A stretch of DNA of 64,000 bases from Butyricicoccus pullicaecorum (GCA_018366195.1 JAGZIN010000001.1:62001-126000), one strand, 5' to 3'. Shown: positions 31,884 to 42,100, numbered from the stretch's first letter. Made by a program: numbers and translations. Notes: generated by a model not told the origin, from the letters alone.

Positions 31884-33779
31884 TTATTTGTCGTTTTTCT
31901 TCTCAGACTTGAGGCATACCCTTACAAGCGAGCCAAGCAGAGCAAGGAAAGCAATGAGAGAGCCAATCTGACCAATGGAGAAGATTTTGGAGACATTGAT
32001 GATTTCGTCCCAATGGAATACGGCAAAGATTGCCAAAATAACACCCATGAGACCTTCACCTGCAATTAAACCGGAGGTATACAGGATACCACGTTCCACC
32101 GATTCCTTCTTTTCAGACTCCGAACCCTTGCGGTGATCCATGATAAAGCGAACGATACCGCCGCACATAATGCCAGCATTCAGGCTGAATGGCAGATACA
32201 TACCAACTGCAAATGGCATCACTGGGATTTTGATGATTTCAATGACGATTGCGACACAAACGCCAGTCAGAATCAGTGCCCATGGAAGCTGTGCATTCAT
32301 GATGCCTTCCACAAGCATTTTCATCATCGTGCCCTGTGGTGCAGGAATCTTATCTGTGCCGTAACCCCATGCACGGTCAAGCAGATACAGAACACCACCG
32401 ATTGCACAAGCAGAGACAACAACACCAATCATCTCGCCAATCTGTTGTTTTTTTGGAGTTGCGCCCAAAATAAAGCCTGTTTTGAGGTCCTGAGAGCAGT
32501 CACCAGCAATGGCAGCAATGATACAGATGATGCCGCCAATCGCAATGGCACCGACCATGCCCTGTGTGCCAACAACACCAGTGGACTTGAGAGCCAGTGT
32601 TGCAATAATCAATGTTGCAATCGCCATACCGGAAACAGGGTTGTTGGAGGAACCAACCAGACCCACCATACGGGACGAAACCGTTGCAAAGAAGAAACCA
32701 AATACAACAACGATGATAGCGCCGAGTGGTGTGACTGGGAATGCCGGAATCAGCCAGATTGCAATTGCGATGACAACCACCATTGCAAGCAGCATAGGCA
32801 TCGGCAAATCCTGTTCGGTGCGCAGTGTGCTGCTGGAATGATTCTTGTTCATGCTCTTCATCGCCTGCTTAAAGGTACGACCAATCAGCGGAATATTTTT
32901 GATAAGGCTGATAATACCGCCGGCAGCAACCGCACCGGCACCAATGTATTTGATGTACGTACCCCACAAATCACCGGGAGCAAGCTCGGAAATCGGCACA
33001 GAGCCGGGGAAAATGATTGCATCGCCGCCGAACAGTGCAATCATTGGCATCAGAACAAACCAGCTCAGAGTAGAGCCTGCAAGCATATAGCTGGAAATCT
33101 TCGGGCCACAGATATAGCCAACACCAGCCAGTGCCGGAAGAACCTGTACACCGATGGAAGAACCAGCATAGCTCTTGATGTCATACCCAACCTCACTTGG
33201 GAATACCATCATGCCGTCGGCAATGAATTTGTAAGCGGCTGAAATTCCAAGACCAGCAAATACGGTGCCAGCCTTTGCACCGCCCTGTTCACCGGCGAGC
33301 AGAACCTCGGCACATGCCTGACCCTCTGGGAAAGGCAGAACACCGTGCTCCTCAACGATGAGGGCTTGACGCAGCGGAACCATGAAGGCAACGCCGAGCA
33401 AGCCGCCGACCAGTGCAATGAGGAAGATGGTAATCATACTGGGTGCATCAATCAGACCTTCCTTTGCCCACAGGAACAGGGCAGGCAGGGTGAAGATTGC
33501 ACCGGCAGCGACAGACTCACCGGCAGAGCCGATGGTCTGCACGAGATTGTTTTCCAGAATGGAATCCTTACGTAAAATGATGCGAATGATGCCCATGGAG
33601 ATAACTGCAGCTGGAATGGACGCAGAAACCGTCATACCAACACGCAGACCGAGGTATGCGTTGGCAGCACCAAAGATAATCGCAAGAAGGATACCAATCA
33701 AGATCGAGGTCACCGTAAATTCCGGAACCACACGGTCAGCCGGAATATATGGCTTAAAATCATTCTTGTTGTTTGGCAT
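31884..33779 (-). CDS. OPT family oligopeptide transporter
   Basis: A 631-residue polytopic membrane protein (about 14-16 helices). The OPT family is indicated by the N-terminal R-V-V-P-E-F-T-V-T-S-I-L-I-G segment, N-A-Y-L-G-L-R-V-G-M-T-V-S-A-S-I-P-A-A-V, F-P-E-G-Q-A-C-A-E-V-L near residue 150 and G-A-I-A-I-G-G-I-I-C-I-I-A-A-I-A-G-D-C-S-Q-D-L-K-T-G in the second half. It probably imports small peptides with protons. ATG 33779 has AAAGGA nine bases upstream; a longer frame to 33833 is unlikely. Peptidase PepD encoded just upstream in the same direction suggests a peptide-use pair. Confidence 0.93.
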   Translation of the reverse strand: MPNNKNDFKPYIPADRVVPEFTVTSILIGILLAIIFGAANAYLGLRVGMTVSASIPAAVISMGIIRIILRKDSILENNLVQTIGSAGESVAAGAIFTLPALFLWAKEGLIDAPSMITIFLIALVGGLLGVAFMVPLRQALIVEEHGVLPFPEGQACAEVLLAGEQGGAKAGTVFAGLGISAAYKFIADGMMVFPSEVGYDIKSYAGSSIGVQVLPALAGVGYICGPKISSYMLAGSTLSWFVLMPMIALFGGDAIIFPGSVPISELAPGDLWGTYIKYIGAGAVAAGGIISLIKNIPLIGRTFKQAMKSMNKNHSSSTLRTEQDLPMPMLLAMVVVIAIAIWLIPAFPVTPLGAIIVVVFGFFFATVSSRMVGLVGSSNNPVSGMAIATLIIATLALKSTGVVGTQGMVGAIAIGGIICIIAAIAGDCSQDLKTGFILGATPKKQQIGEMIGVVVSACAIGGVLYLLDRAWGYGTDKIPAPQGTMMKMLVEGIMNAQLPWALILTGVCVAIVIEIIKIPVMPFAVGMYLPFSLNAGIMCGGIVRFIMDHRKGSESEKKESVERGILYTSGLIAGEGLMGVILAIFAVFHWDEIINVSKIFSIGQIGSLIAFLALLGSLVRVCLKSEKKNDK

Positions 33780-33982
33780 GGGGGGGTTTTCCTTTCTAAA
33801 TTCCTCTTTTTTGTCCCTCTGAGAGCACAGCAAATGTTAATAAAATAACAACGCTGTGAATATATATTAAGACTATTATAGCAGTTCAAGTGTCTAAAGG
33901 GAAGTTCTTTTGTGCATTGTTTTGCAAATTTATGCAGAATACATTGGATTGATGCGATATTTTGTGTAAATCTGTGGAGAAC

Positions 33983-35434
33983 TTACTGCGAAAGGCGTGA
34001 TAGTACATCTGTCAGAAGGGTGTAGAAGCGTTCGCAGGAGTCCAAGGGCAGGTATTCATCAGGGGTATGGCAGCCGCGAATGGTTGGACCAACCGCGATG
34101 GCATCAAGTCCCGCAAGTGCGTCGGAGAAGAGTCCACATTCAAGCCCTGCATGGATTGCTTCGATTTTTAATGGTGCGCCAAACAGCGTTTCGTAGCTTT
34201 CCATAAAGATATCCCGAATGGGGGACTGCTCTGCAAAGCTCCAGCCCGGATATTCACCGGCAATGGTGCAGGTGAAGCCAAAGGTTTCTGCAAGAAGGAA
34301 GAGACGTTCCTTGGTGTCCTCCTGTAAGGAGGCAACGGAGGAACGGGGGGCGAATACCAATGATGCACTGGTGTCATCGGTCTGTACGATGCCGAGATTC
34401 AGGGAGGTGACAACAAAGCCATCTTGCTTGAGATTACGGCGGCGTACCCCATTCGGCGCCAAACAAATTGCGCTGACCAGAGCCTTTGCATCTTCTGGAG
34501 ACAGGACGGAGGCGGAGCCGGCTTCCGATGTCACGGAACAGCAAAAATCAGGCTCAAAGGGACACAGCTCTGCGGAAAAGTCTGCGGACAGGGACTTGGC
34601 GATAGAGAGTGCCTTGTCTGCCTCCTGCTCGGATACTACCAGAATGGCAGAGGTCTCACGCGGAATGGCATTATCCTTGGAGCCGCCCTTCAGACAGGAG
34701 AGCTGTGCATTGGTTTCATGCAGCAAGCGATTGACCATACGTCCAAGCAGAATGATGCCGTTTTGACGTTCCTTATCAATATCAATTCCTGAGTGACCAC
34801 CCAAAAGTCCGGAGATGTTGATTTTGATGAGTTGACCGCATGCTTCCCGGCGTGTGATGGGACGGTTCATGGAAAAGCGCATACCGCCTGCACAGCTGAC
34901 CGTTGCAACCCCTTCGTCCTCAGAGTCGAGATTAATCATGGTGCGTGCTTCCAGCAGGGATTTGTCAAGAGCAGTTGCACCGCCCAAGCCGACCTCCTCC
35001 TGTGTGGTAAAAACACATTCGAGAGCAGGGTGTGTCAAGGCATCATCGTCCAGAATTGCCATCATGAGCGCAACAGCAATGCCGTTGTCGCCGCCTAGAG
35101 TCGTGCCGTTTGCACGCAGCACACCATTTTCAACAATCAGGTCAAGACCGTCCGTTTCAAAATCATGCGCAACCTCTGCAAGCTTTTCACAGACCATATC
35201 AATATGTCCTTGCAGCATGACAGCAGGCTTGCTTTCAGCTCCCTTGCTGGCAGGCTTTTTGATGATGACATTGTGCAGTTCGTCCTGATGGTACCAGAGA
35301 CCGCGTGCTTTTGCGAATTCAACGAGAAAATCACTCAATGCTTTCTCATGATAGGAGCCGCGCGGAATGGCACTGATATCCTCGAAAAAGCGGAATAAGG
35401 AAGCTGGCTCAAATCCAGTAATTTTGTAAGTCAT
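33983..35434 (-). CDS. pepD: Aminoacyl-histidine dipeptidase (Xaa-His dipeptidase, M20)
   Basis: A 483-residue M20 metallopeptidase. Zinc ligands and neighbours: Q-G-H-I-D-M-V (about 77-83), G-G-D-N-G-I-A-V-A (about 117-125), catalytic E-E-V-G-L in T-Q-E-E-V-G (about 148), L-D-S-E-D-E near 172, and a C-terminal H-A-G-L-E-C-G with H-T-P-D-E near the end. The length is normal for PepD. ATG 35434 has AAAGGAA upstream. Cleaves dipeptides such as carnosine-like and Xaa-His peptides in the cytoplasm. Gene order suggests cooperation with the OPT transporter downstream. Confidence 0.93.
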   Translation of the reverse strand: MTYKITGFEPASLFRFFEDISAIPRGSYHEKALSDFLVEFAKARGLWYHQDELHNVIIKKPASKGAESKPAVMLQGHIDMVCEKLAEVAHDFETDGLDLIVENGVLRANGTTLGGDNGIAVALMMAILDDDALTHPALECVFTTQEEVGLGGATALDKSLLEARTMINLDSEDEGVATVSCAGGMRFSMNRPITRREACGQLIKINISGLLGGHSGIDIDKERQNGIILLGRMVNRLLHETNAQLSCLKGGSKDNAIPRETSAILVVSEQEADKALSIAKSLSADFSAELCPFEPDFCCSVTSEAGSASVLSPEDAKALVSAICLAPNGVRRRNLKQDGFVVTSLNLGIVQTDDTSASLVFAPRSSVASLQEDTKERLFLLAETFGFTCTIAGEYPGWSFAEQSPIRDIFMESYETLFGAPLKIEAIHAGLECGLFSDALAGLDAIAVGPTIRGCHTPDEYLPLDSCERFYTLLTDVLSRLSQ

Positions 35435-35691
35435 GATAGTACATTCCTTTGCATTATGATGATAAATTCAGATGAAGAGAAACTCTATCATTTTATAGTT
35501 TCTTTTCAGTATGATAGTACAATTTTAGCACTTTCTTAAACTAAAATCAATGTTGTTTTTTGGAAAATGCAAGAATTTGCAGCATTTTGCACAAATATAA
35601 ACAGAGACAGCGGATTCCATAAACCCATGCAGGAGTGAGGGGAAGTGATATATCGTCAAAAAAAGGAGCCAAAATAGGCTCCTTTTCGGGA
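35435..35691. other. Intergenic region upstream of pepD with a repeated 11-mer
   Basis: ATGATAGTACA occurs at 35433-35443 (over the pepD start region) and again at 35511-35521. The rest is AT-rich; the downstream part holds the rhodanese terminator at 35657-35686. No gene seen. Confidence 0.4.
35657..35686 (-). terminator. Terminator of the rhodanese gene
   Basis: Arms AAAAGGAGCC and GGCTCCTTTT around AAAATA, with a T run on the minus strand. Confidence 0.88.
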
Positions 35692-36006
35692 TTATGGTTC
35701 GATTTCGTAAGGCCAAGAGGCGATTCCGCCAAAATCATAAACATTCGTATAGCCAAGCTCTGAGAGAATATGGCAGGCAGTTGCCGAACGCATTCCGCTC
35801 AGACAGTAGACTAAAATCGTTGCAGCAGAATCCGGAAGCACATCTGCGGCTTGCCGGCGCACAGAGCCAACAGGTAAATTGCGGGCGTTGGGAATGTGTC
35901 CGGAATAAAATTCCATCGGCTCTCGTACATCTAAAATGGTAACAGATGCAGTATCTATCAATTCCTTTGCTTGTTCTGGGGAAATGGTTTGAAATGGTTC
36001 CTTCAT
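35692..36006 (-). CDS. Single-domain rhodanese-like protein
   Basis: A 104-residue rhodanese. T-I-L-D-V-R-E-P-M-E-F-Y-S-G-H-I-P-N-A-R-N-L-P forms the CH2A-type start, and the active-site loop V-Y-C-L-S-G-M-R-S holds the catalytic Cys (about 68). The domain ends with G-Y-T-N-V-Y-D-F-G-G-I-A-S-W. The six-residue loop C-L-S-G-M-R fits sulfurtransferases. It is probably monocistronic between a terminator and the region upstream. Carries persulfide sulfur; the acceptor is unknown. Confidence 0.92.
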   Translation of the reverse strand: MKEPFQTISPEQAKELIDTASVTILDVREPMEFYSGHIPNARNLPVGSVRRQAADVLPDSAATILVYCLSGMRSATACHILSELGYTNVYDFGGIASWPYEIEP

Positions 36007-36162
36007 GGTATCAAGTATCCTTTCATGAAATCTATATCAATACGGCAAAGCGGTGTTCGACGAATTTTTTCAAAGACTGTCAAAATACTTGCCGTTGTTT
36101 TGATTATACAACGGAAACTACACCATTTCAATCTAATTTATTTTGCAGGGGAAAGACGTTCC

Positions 36163-36600
36163 TTATTTTAGTAAAAACAGCAGCAGCCCATAAAGGACAC
36201 TGGCAGAAATCCCATATACAAGAACCGGTCCGGCGATGGCGAAAAGCTTGGTGCCCAGTCCCATGACATATCCTTCACTTTTGAATTCCATTGCAGGAGA
36301 TACAATGGCATTGGCAAAGCCTGTGATGGGAACGAGTGTACCAGCGCCTGCATGTTTTGCAATCTTGTCATAAAGCTTGCAGCCCGTCAGCAAGGCGCCT
36401 AAAAAAACCATAGTGATTGCGGTTGAGGCAGCGGTATCGGTTTGATTCATACCTTGAGAAACGAAGAAATTGGAAACGACCTGTCCGATGGTACAAATCA
36501 GTCCGCCAATTACAAACGCCCAAATCATATCCATCAAAAGGTGGGAGGGCGGTGCTTTTTGTTCGAGCATTTTTGCATATTCGCTTTTTGTCAGCTTCAT
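36163..36600 (-). CDS. spoVAC: Stage V sporulation protein AC
   Basis: A 145-residue membrane protein with the SpoVAC pattern: a short hydrophilic N-terminus (K-L-T-K-S-E-Y-A-K-M-L), then A-F-V-I-G-G-L-I-C-T-I-G-Q, T-G-C-K-L-Y-D-K-I-A-K-H-A-G-A-G-T-L-V-P-I-T-G-F-A-N and four to five helices. SpoVAC is part of the inner-membrane channel moving dipicolinic acid during spore formation and germination. ATG 36600 has GAGGAAG upstream; the frame to 36738 extends across the promoter. The usual partners spoVAD and spoVAE are not adjacent. A sigma-G-type promoter precedes it. Confidence 0.92.
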   Translation of the reverse strand: MKLTKSEYAKMLEQKAPPSHLLMDMIWAFVIGGLICTIGQVVSNFFVSQGMNQTDTAASTAITMVFLGALLTGCKLYDKIAKHAGAGTLVPITGFANAIVSPAMEFKSEGYVMGLGTKLFAIAGPVLVYGISASVLYGLLLFLLK

Positions 36601-36629
36601 GCCAGTACTTCCTCTCTGTGTTTTTTGGA

Positions 36630-36659
36630 TAGTATGAGAGAAAAGACAGAAAAATATTC
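36630..36659 (-). promoter_or_regulatory. Sigma-G-type sporulation promoter of spoVAC
   Basis: On the minus strand -35 GAATA (36655-36659), 18 bases, -10 CATACTA (36630-36636). This matches the forespore sigma-G consensus (G-H-ATR, 18, CAT-N2-TA) at every defined position and ends about 30 bases before the start codon. Confidence 0.75.
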
Positions 36660-36757
36660 TGACCTTATAAAAATATCTAAAATTGACTATTTCAAAGAGG
36701 TCAGAAGGCTGATAAACTGAATTTACAAAAAAGAGCATTTGAGGGAGGTACTTCGCA

Positions 36758-37345
36758 ATGAAGGAAAAACGGAGTAAAATTACAACCTATGATATGGTAG
36801 CCATTGCAATTATGGCAGCATTTGTGTTTGTAGCAACTTATTTTTTCAAAATTGATTTGCCGGCGTTGGGCGGCAAGGTCAGCATCAAGCTGGGAAATGG
36901 TATCTGCATCTTGGCCGCTATTTTGCTGGGCGGGTGGCGCGGTGCGCTGGCTGCCGCCATTGGCTGCACCATGTTTGATTTGCTCGACCCAGTATTTGCA
37001 CCAGAGGCATGGATTACGTTCATTCGTTATTTTATTATGGCAGGCTTGTGCGGCATGATTGCACATGGGAATGGTGCGCAGGGCAAGCGGTTTGGTCGTA
37101 ATGTCACAGCAGCCATTGTAGGTGCGTACAGCTATTCTTTGATGTATATTAGCAGCAAGGTCATTGGTCAGATGGTTTTGGGGGCACCGTCTCTGCAAAA
37201 TGCAGTCATTGCCTGCACAACCAATATTACAGCGTCACTCATCAATGCAACTGCGGGTGTGATTGTGGCGCTTGTAATGGCGCCAGTCCTGCGTCGGGCA
37301 TTGGAACAGACCACCTTTGGGCAGCATGTGTACAGACATTCGTGA
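36758..37345 (+). CDS. ECF transporter S component, substrate unknown
   Basis: A 195-residue membrane protein with about six helices. The N-terminal V-A-I-A-I-M-A-A-F-V-F-V-A-T-Y-F supplies the Ala-rich helix by which S components dock to the EcfT subunit. G-N-G-I-C-I-L-A-A-I-L-L-G-G-W-R-G-A-L-A-A-A-I-G resembles the vitamin-binding ECF S families. ATG 36758 has GGGAGG upstream. EcfA/T genes are not in the window, so it probably uses a shared energising module. No riboswitch is visible upstream to tell the ligand. It is divergent from spoVAC, and the two share a short control region. Confidence 0.82.
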   Translation: MKEKRSKITTYDMVAIAIMAAFVFVATYFFKIDLPALGGKVSIKLGNGICILAAILLGGWRGALAAAIGCTMFDLLDPVFAPEAWITFIRYFIMAGLCGMIAHGNGAQGKRFGRNVTAAIVGAYSYSLMYISSKVIGQMVLGAPSLQNAVIACTTNITASLINATAGVIVALVMAPVLRRALEQTTFGQHVYRHS

Positions 37346-37408
37346 TTGCGCATCGGCTGCCATACGGGGGCAATCTCGAAAAAATTGCCCATTGATTGCC
37401 CATTGATA

Positions 37409-37439
37409 GAAAAAGTCAGGCGTATGCCTGACTTTTTTT
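37409..37439 (+). terminator. Bidirectional terminator
   Basis: Arms AAAAGTCAGGC and GCCTGACTTTT with GTAT loop between convergent genes. Just upstream the 11-mer ATTGCCCATTG is repeated in tandem (37384-37405). Confidence 0.9.
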
Positions 37440-37445
37440 GTGCAA

Positions 37446-38258
37446 TCAGAAATCTGAAATAAAGTGTTCACACATATCAGCAAAAGCGCCCTCATGGGCT
37501 GCACAGCATATATAATCTGCGTGTGCTTTTGCCGTTTCTGTGGCATCACCGGGGCAGGCAGCCTTGCCAGCGGTATCGAGCAGCTGTACATCATTTTCAT
37601 TATCTCCGATGGCCAATGTGCGTTTTGGGTCGATGCCCAACTGTTCACATAAAGTTTTGAGTGCCTGCCCTTTGTGAATTCCGCGGGCATAGCAGTCCAC
37701 ATAATTGTCATGGCTGCGATGCCACTGATAGCGCGGGTCTTCATCTGCCAGCAGGATTGGGAGCGCACGTTCTACTTCTTCTGGAGCACCATTCATCACA
37801 ATTTTGCTCATCGGCTTGTAGATAATGGTTTTTAGGTCTGGGGCTTCAATCAGCTCACATGCAAGCACACGTGATTCGGTTTCCAGACGCGGCGTGCGGC
37901 GGGAGGTATAAAGCTTACTGTCCATAGGCAGGACGAAGGACAGCCCAAGCGATACATAACGGTCAAAGACTTCGCACAGGGTCTCGGTGGAAAGCATGCC
38001 GGAAAACTCATTTTTTTGAGCAGCAATATCATAAATACCGCCGCCGCCGGAATGAATGATGTGAGAGAATACACCCCACAGGTTCAGACGGTCCAGTGCA
38101 GGGGTGACGGCTTCCAACTCGCGTCCGGTTGCAATTGCACAAGGGATACCAAGTGCTTTGCATCTTTCAAGTGCAGCGCGGTCACGGTTGGTCACGTGTT
38201 CTCGGTCATAGAACAGTGTGCTGTCCAAATCGGTTACGATGAGGTCAAATTGGGACAT
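37446..38258 (-). CDS. Cof-type HAD phosphatase
   Basis: A 270-residue HAD hydrolase with motif I L-I-V-T-D-L-D-S-T-L, motif II A-T-G-R-E, and the C-terminal G-D-N-E-N-D-V-Q-L-L of Cof-type enzymes, with K-G-Q-A-L-K before it. The cap domain spans about 85-195. The ATG at 38270 sits directly on its AGGAG, so ATG 38258 with a 12-base spacing is preferred; both are in frame. Cof enzymes dephosphorylate sugar phosphates and flavin or pyridoxal phosphates; the substrate is not predictable here. Convergent with the ECF gene. Confidence 0.9.
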   Translation of the reverse strand: MSQFDLIVTDLDSTLFYDREHVTNRDRAALERCKALGIPCAIATGRELEAVTPALDRLNLWGVFSHIIHSGGGGIYDIAAQKNEFSGMLSTETLCEVFDRYVSLGLSFVLPMDSKLYTSRRTPRLETESRVLACELIEAPDLKTIIYKPMSKIVMNGAPEEVERALPILLADEDPRYQWHRSHDNYVDCYARGIHKGQALKTLCEQLGIDPKRTLAIGDNENDVQLLDTAGKAACPGDATETAKAHADYICCAAHEGAFADMCEHFISDF

Positions 38259-38436
38259 GGGAAGGTTCATCTCCTGAAAAATTTTTCTTTTGTTTCATGA
38301 TACCGCGAAATAGGTGGATATGTCAATGTAATGGGGAGAATTCAAATAGATTTTACAAAACTGCGTTGCATTTATAAGGGGATTCTGTTAAGATTTTATT
38401 ATATTAAAAAGATATTGTCTGAGGGAGGAGCAGAGT

Positions 38437-38919
38437 TTGGAGAGTTTATTTACCTGGCTGGAGGCTGCGGGTAAGGAGACCGCGTTGTTTCTGGTTTCCA
38501 TGCTGCCGCTGGTCGAGTTGCGCGGCGCTGTACCATTGGGAGTGGCCGCGGGAATGCCATGGTATGAAATCCTTCCCATTTGTTATCTTGGAAATTTGCT
38601 GCCAATTCCGTTTTTGCTATTATTTACAGAACGTCTTTTGGATTGGCTGGCGCGAATGCCCGGGATAAAGGGAGCTGCAAATTGGTATACATCAAAGCTA
38701 AACAGTAAGAAGGCACAAATCACCAAGTATGCAAAATGGGGATTGTTCCTTTTCGTGGCTGTGCCATTACCAGGAACGGGGGCATGGTCTGGTGCGATGC
38801 TCGCGTCTATTTTGAAAATGCCTCCTGTTCGTGCTTTCGTTTCGATTGCAGCAGGGGTTGTCGCTGCTGGACTGATTATGGCAATCGCATCTTCAGGATT
38901 GTTTCGCTTGTTTGTGTGA
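38437..38919 (+). CDS. Small multidrug export family protein (COG2426)
   Basis: A 160-residue membrane protein with four to five helices. P-L-V-E-L-R-G-A-V-P-L-G-V-A-A-G-M near residue 25 and V-P-L-P-G-T-G-A-W-S-G-A near 110 are the two conserved Pro/Gly-rich half-motifs of this DedA-like family. The start is TTG 38437 with GGAGGAG six bases upstream; no ATG fits. Family members are annotated as putative exporters, but experimental support is thin. Confidence 0.88.
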   Translation: MESLFTWLEAAGKETALFLVSMLPLVELRGAVPLGVAAGMPWYEILPICYLGNLLPIPFLLLFTERLLDWLARMPGIKGAANWYTSKLNSKKAQITKYAKWGLFLFVAVPLPGTGAWSGAMLASILKMPPVRAFVSIAAGVVAAGLIMAIASSGLFRLFV

Positions 38920-38989
38920 GAAATGCAAAGACTTTTGTAATGGCATTGTTGCGGCAATCCATTCCGAAAACGTGGTTTTCGATGACCGG

Positions 38990-39015
38990 AACAGACCCTA
39001 GGGTCTGTTTTTTTT
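38990..39015 (+). terminator. Terminator after the COG2426 gene
   Basis: Arms AACAGACCC and GGGTCTGTT around TA, followed by T8. Confidence 0.88.
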
Positions 39016-39042
39016 ATGCGATGTATCCAACAGGTACAAATG

Positions 39043-39080
39043 TGGTCAGCCTCTTACGACATCGCATAAGAGGCTGACCA
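39043..39080 (-). repeat. Perfect 14-bp inverted repeat downstream of lacZ
   Basis: Arms TGGTCAGCCTCTTA and TAAGAGGCTGACCA with a ten-base loop. There is no T run on either strand; it lies between convergent genes, 32 bases past the lacZ stop, and could stabilise the 3' end or act as a terminator of the lacZ transcript. Confidence 0.6.
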
Positions 39081-39111
39081 GATAGGGGTATAAAAATGAA
39101 AGTGAAAGAGT

Positions 39112-42100
39112 TTAGCGAATCAATGTACGATAATCACTCATCAGCTGCTCAGGATTATCTGTGCTGATAGGCTTGAGTGTGTAGGTATATTCATAGGTTT
39201 GATCAGCCGGAATCTGATACGGTGTCAGCGGCTTTGCTCCCCAAGAATTATCTCCGCCAAGACCCATCTGACGATAGTTGAGACGCAGAGTGATATCCTG
39301 CCCTTCTGGAAGCATGTAAGAATGCAGATAGTTGCTTAGCTGCTCCGGGGTATAGAACAGCGCATTGAATTCCATTTGCTTCTCGGATTTTGCCAGCAAG
39401 CCAACTCCTTGCTCGTTGGTCAGGCTGACCCAACGTACGCCGGTACGGTTTCCGGTTTCCTGTGGTTTGATGTAATCAACAAAGAATTCATCAACGGTCT
39501 TTTGATAAATGCCCACATCATAGCCGGTCTGACGGTCAATGTAGTTTTCATCAGGACCCTTGCCATACCATGTCACATGGTCAAATTCCTTTGGAATGGT
39601 CATCATATTGCCAACTTCTGGAATCATAGGCAGATTGGCACCTGGCTTGAGTGTGCTGGTGATCTGAATATCACCGCTGCCATATACGGTATATACCTGT
39701 TTGTAATCTGACTTCGTGGTGGTAGGCAGATTCGAAGTGACGGTGAAGGTAACCTGCTGGTCACTGTTCTGCTCCATCTTCACGTCAACGATTTGCCGGT
39801 TGGCTCCTGCATAGCGCCATGTTGCGAGTGCCTGCGGCGAGAAATAACCCCAGTCACTGTCGGTTGCCGCACGCCAGAAGTTCGGAATGGGACCACTCTT
39901 GATAAGTTCTGTGTTTTTGTACTGCAAGGAACCAATGGTACCGGTCTTGGTGTTGAAATCCAGTGTAAAGTCCTTGCCTGCAACCACGGTGCTGCCGTCT
40001 TTTTCAGAAACCGTAAGTTTGGGCATGGAATCCGCAGATACCTGTGCAGCTTCTGGCACTGCAAACGGAATTGCAATTTGCTGGGTGGCAATCTCATGTC
40101 CGGCATTTGCCCATGAGGTATCCTTTTTGAGCGCAAAGCTGATATTGAGGAAGTATTCTGCACCTGCCTTTGGCTGCTTGGGTGCAGTAAAGCCGAGCTT
40201 TACCGTCTTTTCGGTTAGTGGCGCAACATTGAGGTCATCAGCGGAGAACTTCCCTTCCTGAACCGGAACGCCGTCTTCAAGCAGTGCCCACTTTGCATCA
40301 AATTCATTGAGATTCGTAAAGAGATATTTGTTCTGAAGCTTGATGGTGCCGGAGAGTGGCTCTTCTGAAGTGATACCAACATTCTGATACACCTTTTTTA
40401 CTTCCATCAGCTCAGGCTGCACGGTGCGGTCGGCAGAAACCAGACCATTTGCACAGAAGTTCTTGTTGTTGGGATTGCCCTCCGGAATGTTCTGCCAATC
40501 ACCGCCGAAGCTGAAAAATTCCTTTTGTGCATAGTTCTTTTCGGTGAACTGGTCAAAGTCAAGCCAGACCAGTGCGCTGTCATCGGGCTTGCGGTCGGTT
40601 TTTTGCAGTTCTTCCGCAGACAACGCCTTCTTAGAAATACGTACTTCATCAATCAGACCTTCAAATACCGCAGGGACATTGGGATTTTGTGCATCGTATG
40701 TGACATCAGCACCGATACCCACTGCATTACCGCCATAGGCAATTCCCTTTTCATTGACAGCAGATGCAACTTCCTTTCCGTCGAGATAGAGCTTCATATT
40801 CTTGCCGTCAAAGGTTCCGGCAATATGATGCCATTGTTCTGCCCAGTTCGCAGGGGTATCGACACAGGCAACGACCTTTTCATAAACACCATTGTCAGAA
40901 TCCCATTGGGAATTATAGATATAAAATTCCAGCTGATCAGATGCTTTCTTCTGTGTGGACTCATTATAACGAATTTGACGTTTGATTCCATAGGATTCGG
41001 TACACATCCACTCATCATTTCCCTTGGTGATGATAGGACTTGTGGAATCACCCTTGTCCGGTTTTACCCATGCTTCCAGTGTAAAGGGTTGGCTGCCGCT
41101 GAATACCAGAGCGGGGTCATTATAGCAGACGGCATAGCCCTTCATGGATTTACCGGCATGTCCATCAGAGACCAGCTCACCCTTGAGCGTGACAGGAATC
41201 GGCAAACCGTCGTTTTGCAGGAGCTTGTCCGTAGGAGTCTGCATCTGAATGGTTTGGTCAACCCAGTCCCAGATGAAGCCGCCCTGAATATTGGGATATT
41301 TCTCATATACGTCCCAATATTCTTGTAAATTACCAACGCCATTGCCCATTGCGTGTGCGTATTCGCACTGCATAGCAGGCTTTGTGCCGTGCTCGCCCCA
41401 CCAGCCGAGCGGGTTTTTGATGGGGTCATCAATGTCCAGCTGATTGACACGGCGATACATGCGGGACCAGACATCGACCTCAGGAATATCACGATGCCCT
41501 TCATAGTGCACCAAACGAGTGTCATCAAGCTCTTTACACAGTTTTCCAAGCTCTGCCCAGGTATCGCCGTTATAGGATTCGTTGCCAAGTGACCACATAA
41601 TAATGGACGGGTGATTTTTGCTGCGCTCGATGGTAGAACGCATACGGTCCTTACAAGCCTGAATCCACTGAGGGTCACTTTGAGGTATTTGATCATTGAC
41701 GCCGTGCGATTCGATATTTGCCTCATCAATCATATAAAGACCATATTCATCACACAGCTCATACCAGCGCGGCTCATTCGGGTAGTGTGAATTGCGCACT
41801 GCGTTGATATTATACTGTTTCATCAGCTTGATGTCTTGAATCATGCTTTCCTCGGTGATATGTCGGCCGGTTTTGGGCATGGTTTCATGACGGTTGACAC
41901 CCTTCATCATAATCGGCTGTCCGTTGATGATGATTTGAGACTGATTGGTGCCATTGTTTCGAATGGAGATTTCACGGAAGCCAACGTTGCAGCCAGCAGT
42001 TTCTACAATAGTGCCATTTGCATCATGGAGTACAAAAACAAGCTGATACAGGTTCGGTGCTTCAGCAGACCATTTTGCGGGATTCTGCACGGCAAAGGTA

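Noticed and set aside
32133..33242. 369-codon plus-strand ORF
   Set aside because: Antisense to the OPT transporter, Cys/His/Asn-rich low-complexity translation and no ribosome-binding site; a shadow frame.
37384..37405. Tandem repeat of ATTGCCCATTG
   Set aside because: Only two copies in a short intergenic stretch; most likely a slippage duplication without function.
40525..41328. 267-codon plus-strand ORF
   Set aside because: Antisense to the LamG part of lacZ; the opposite strand carries clear domains.
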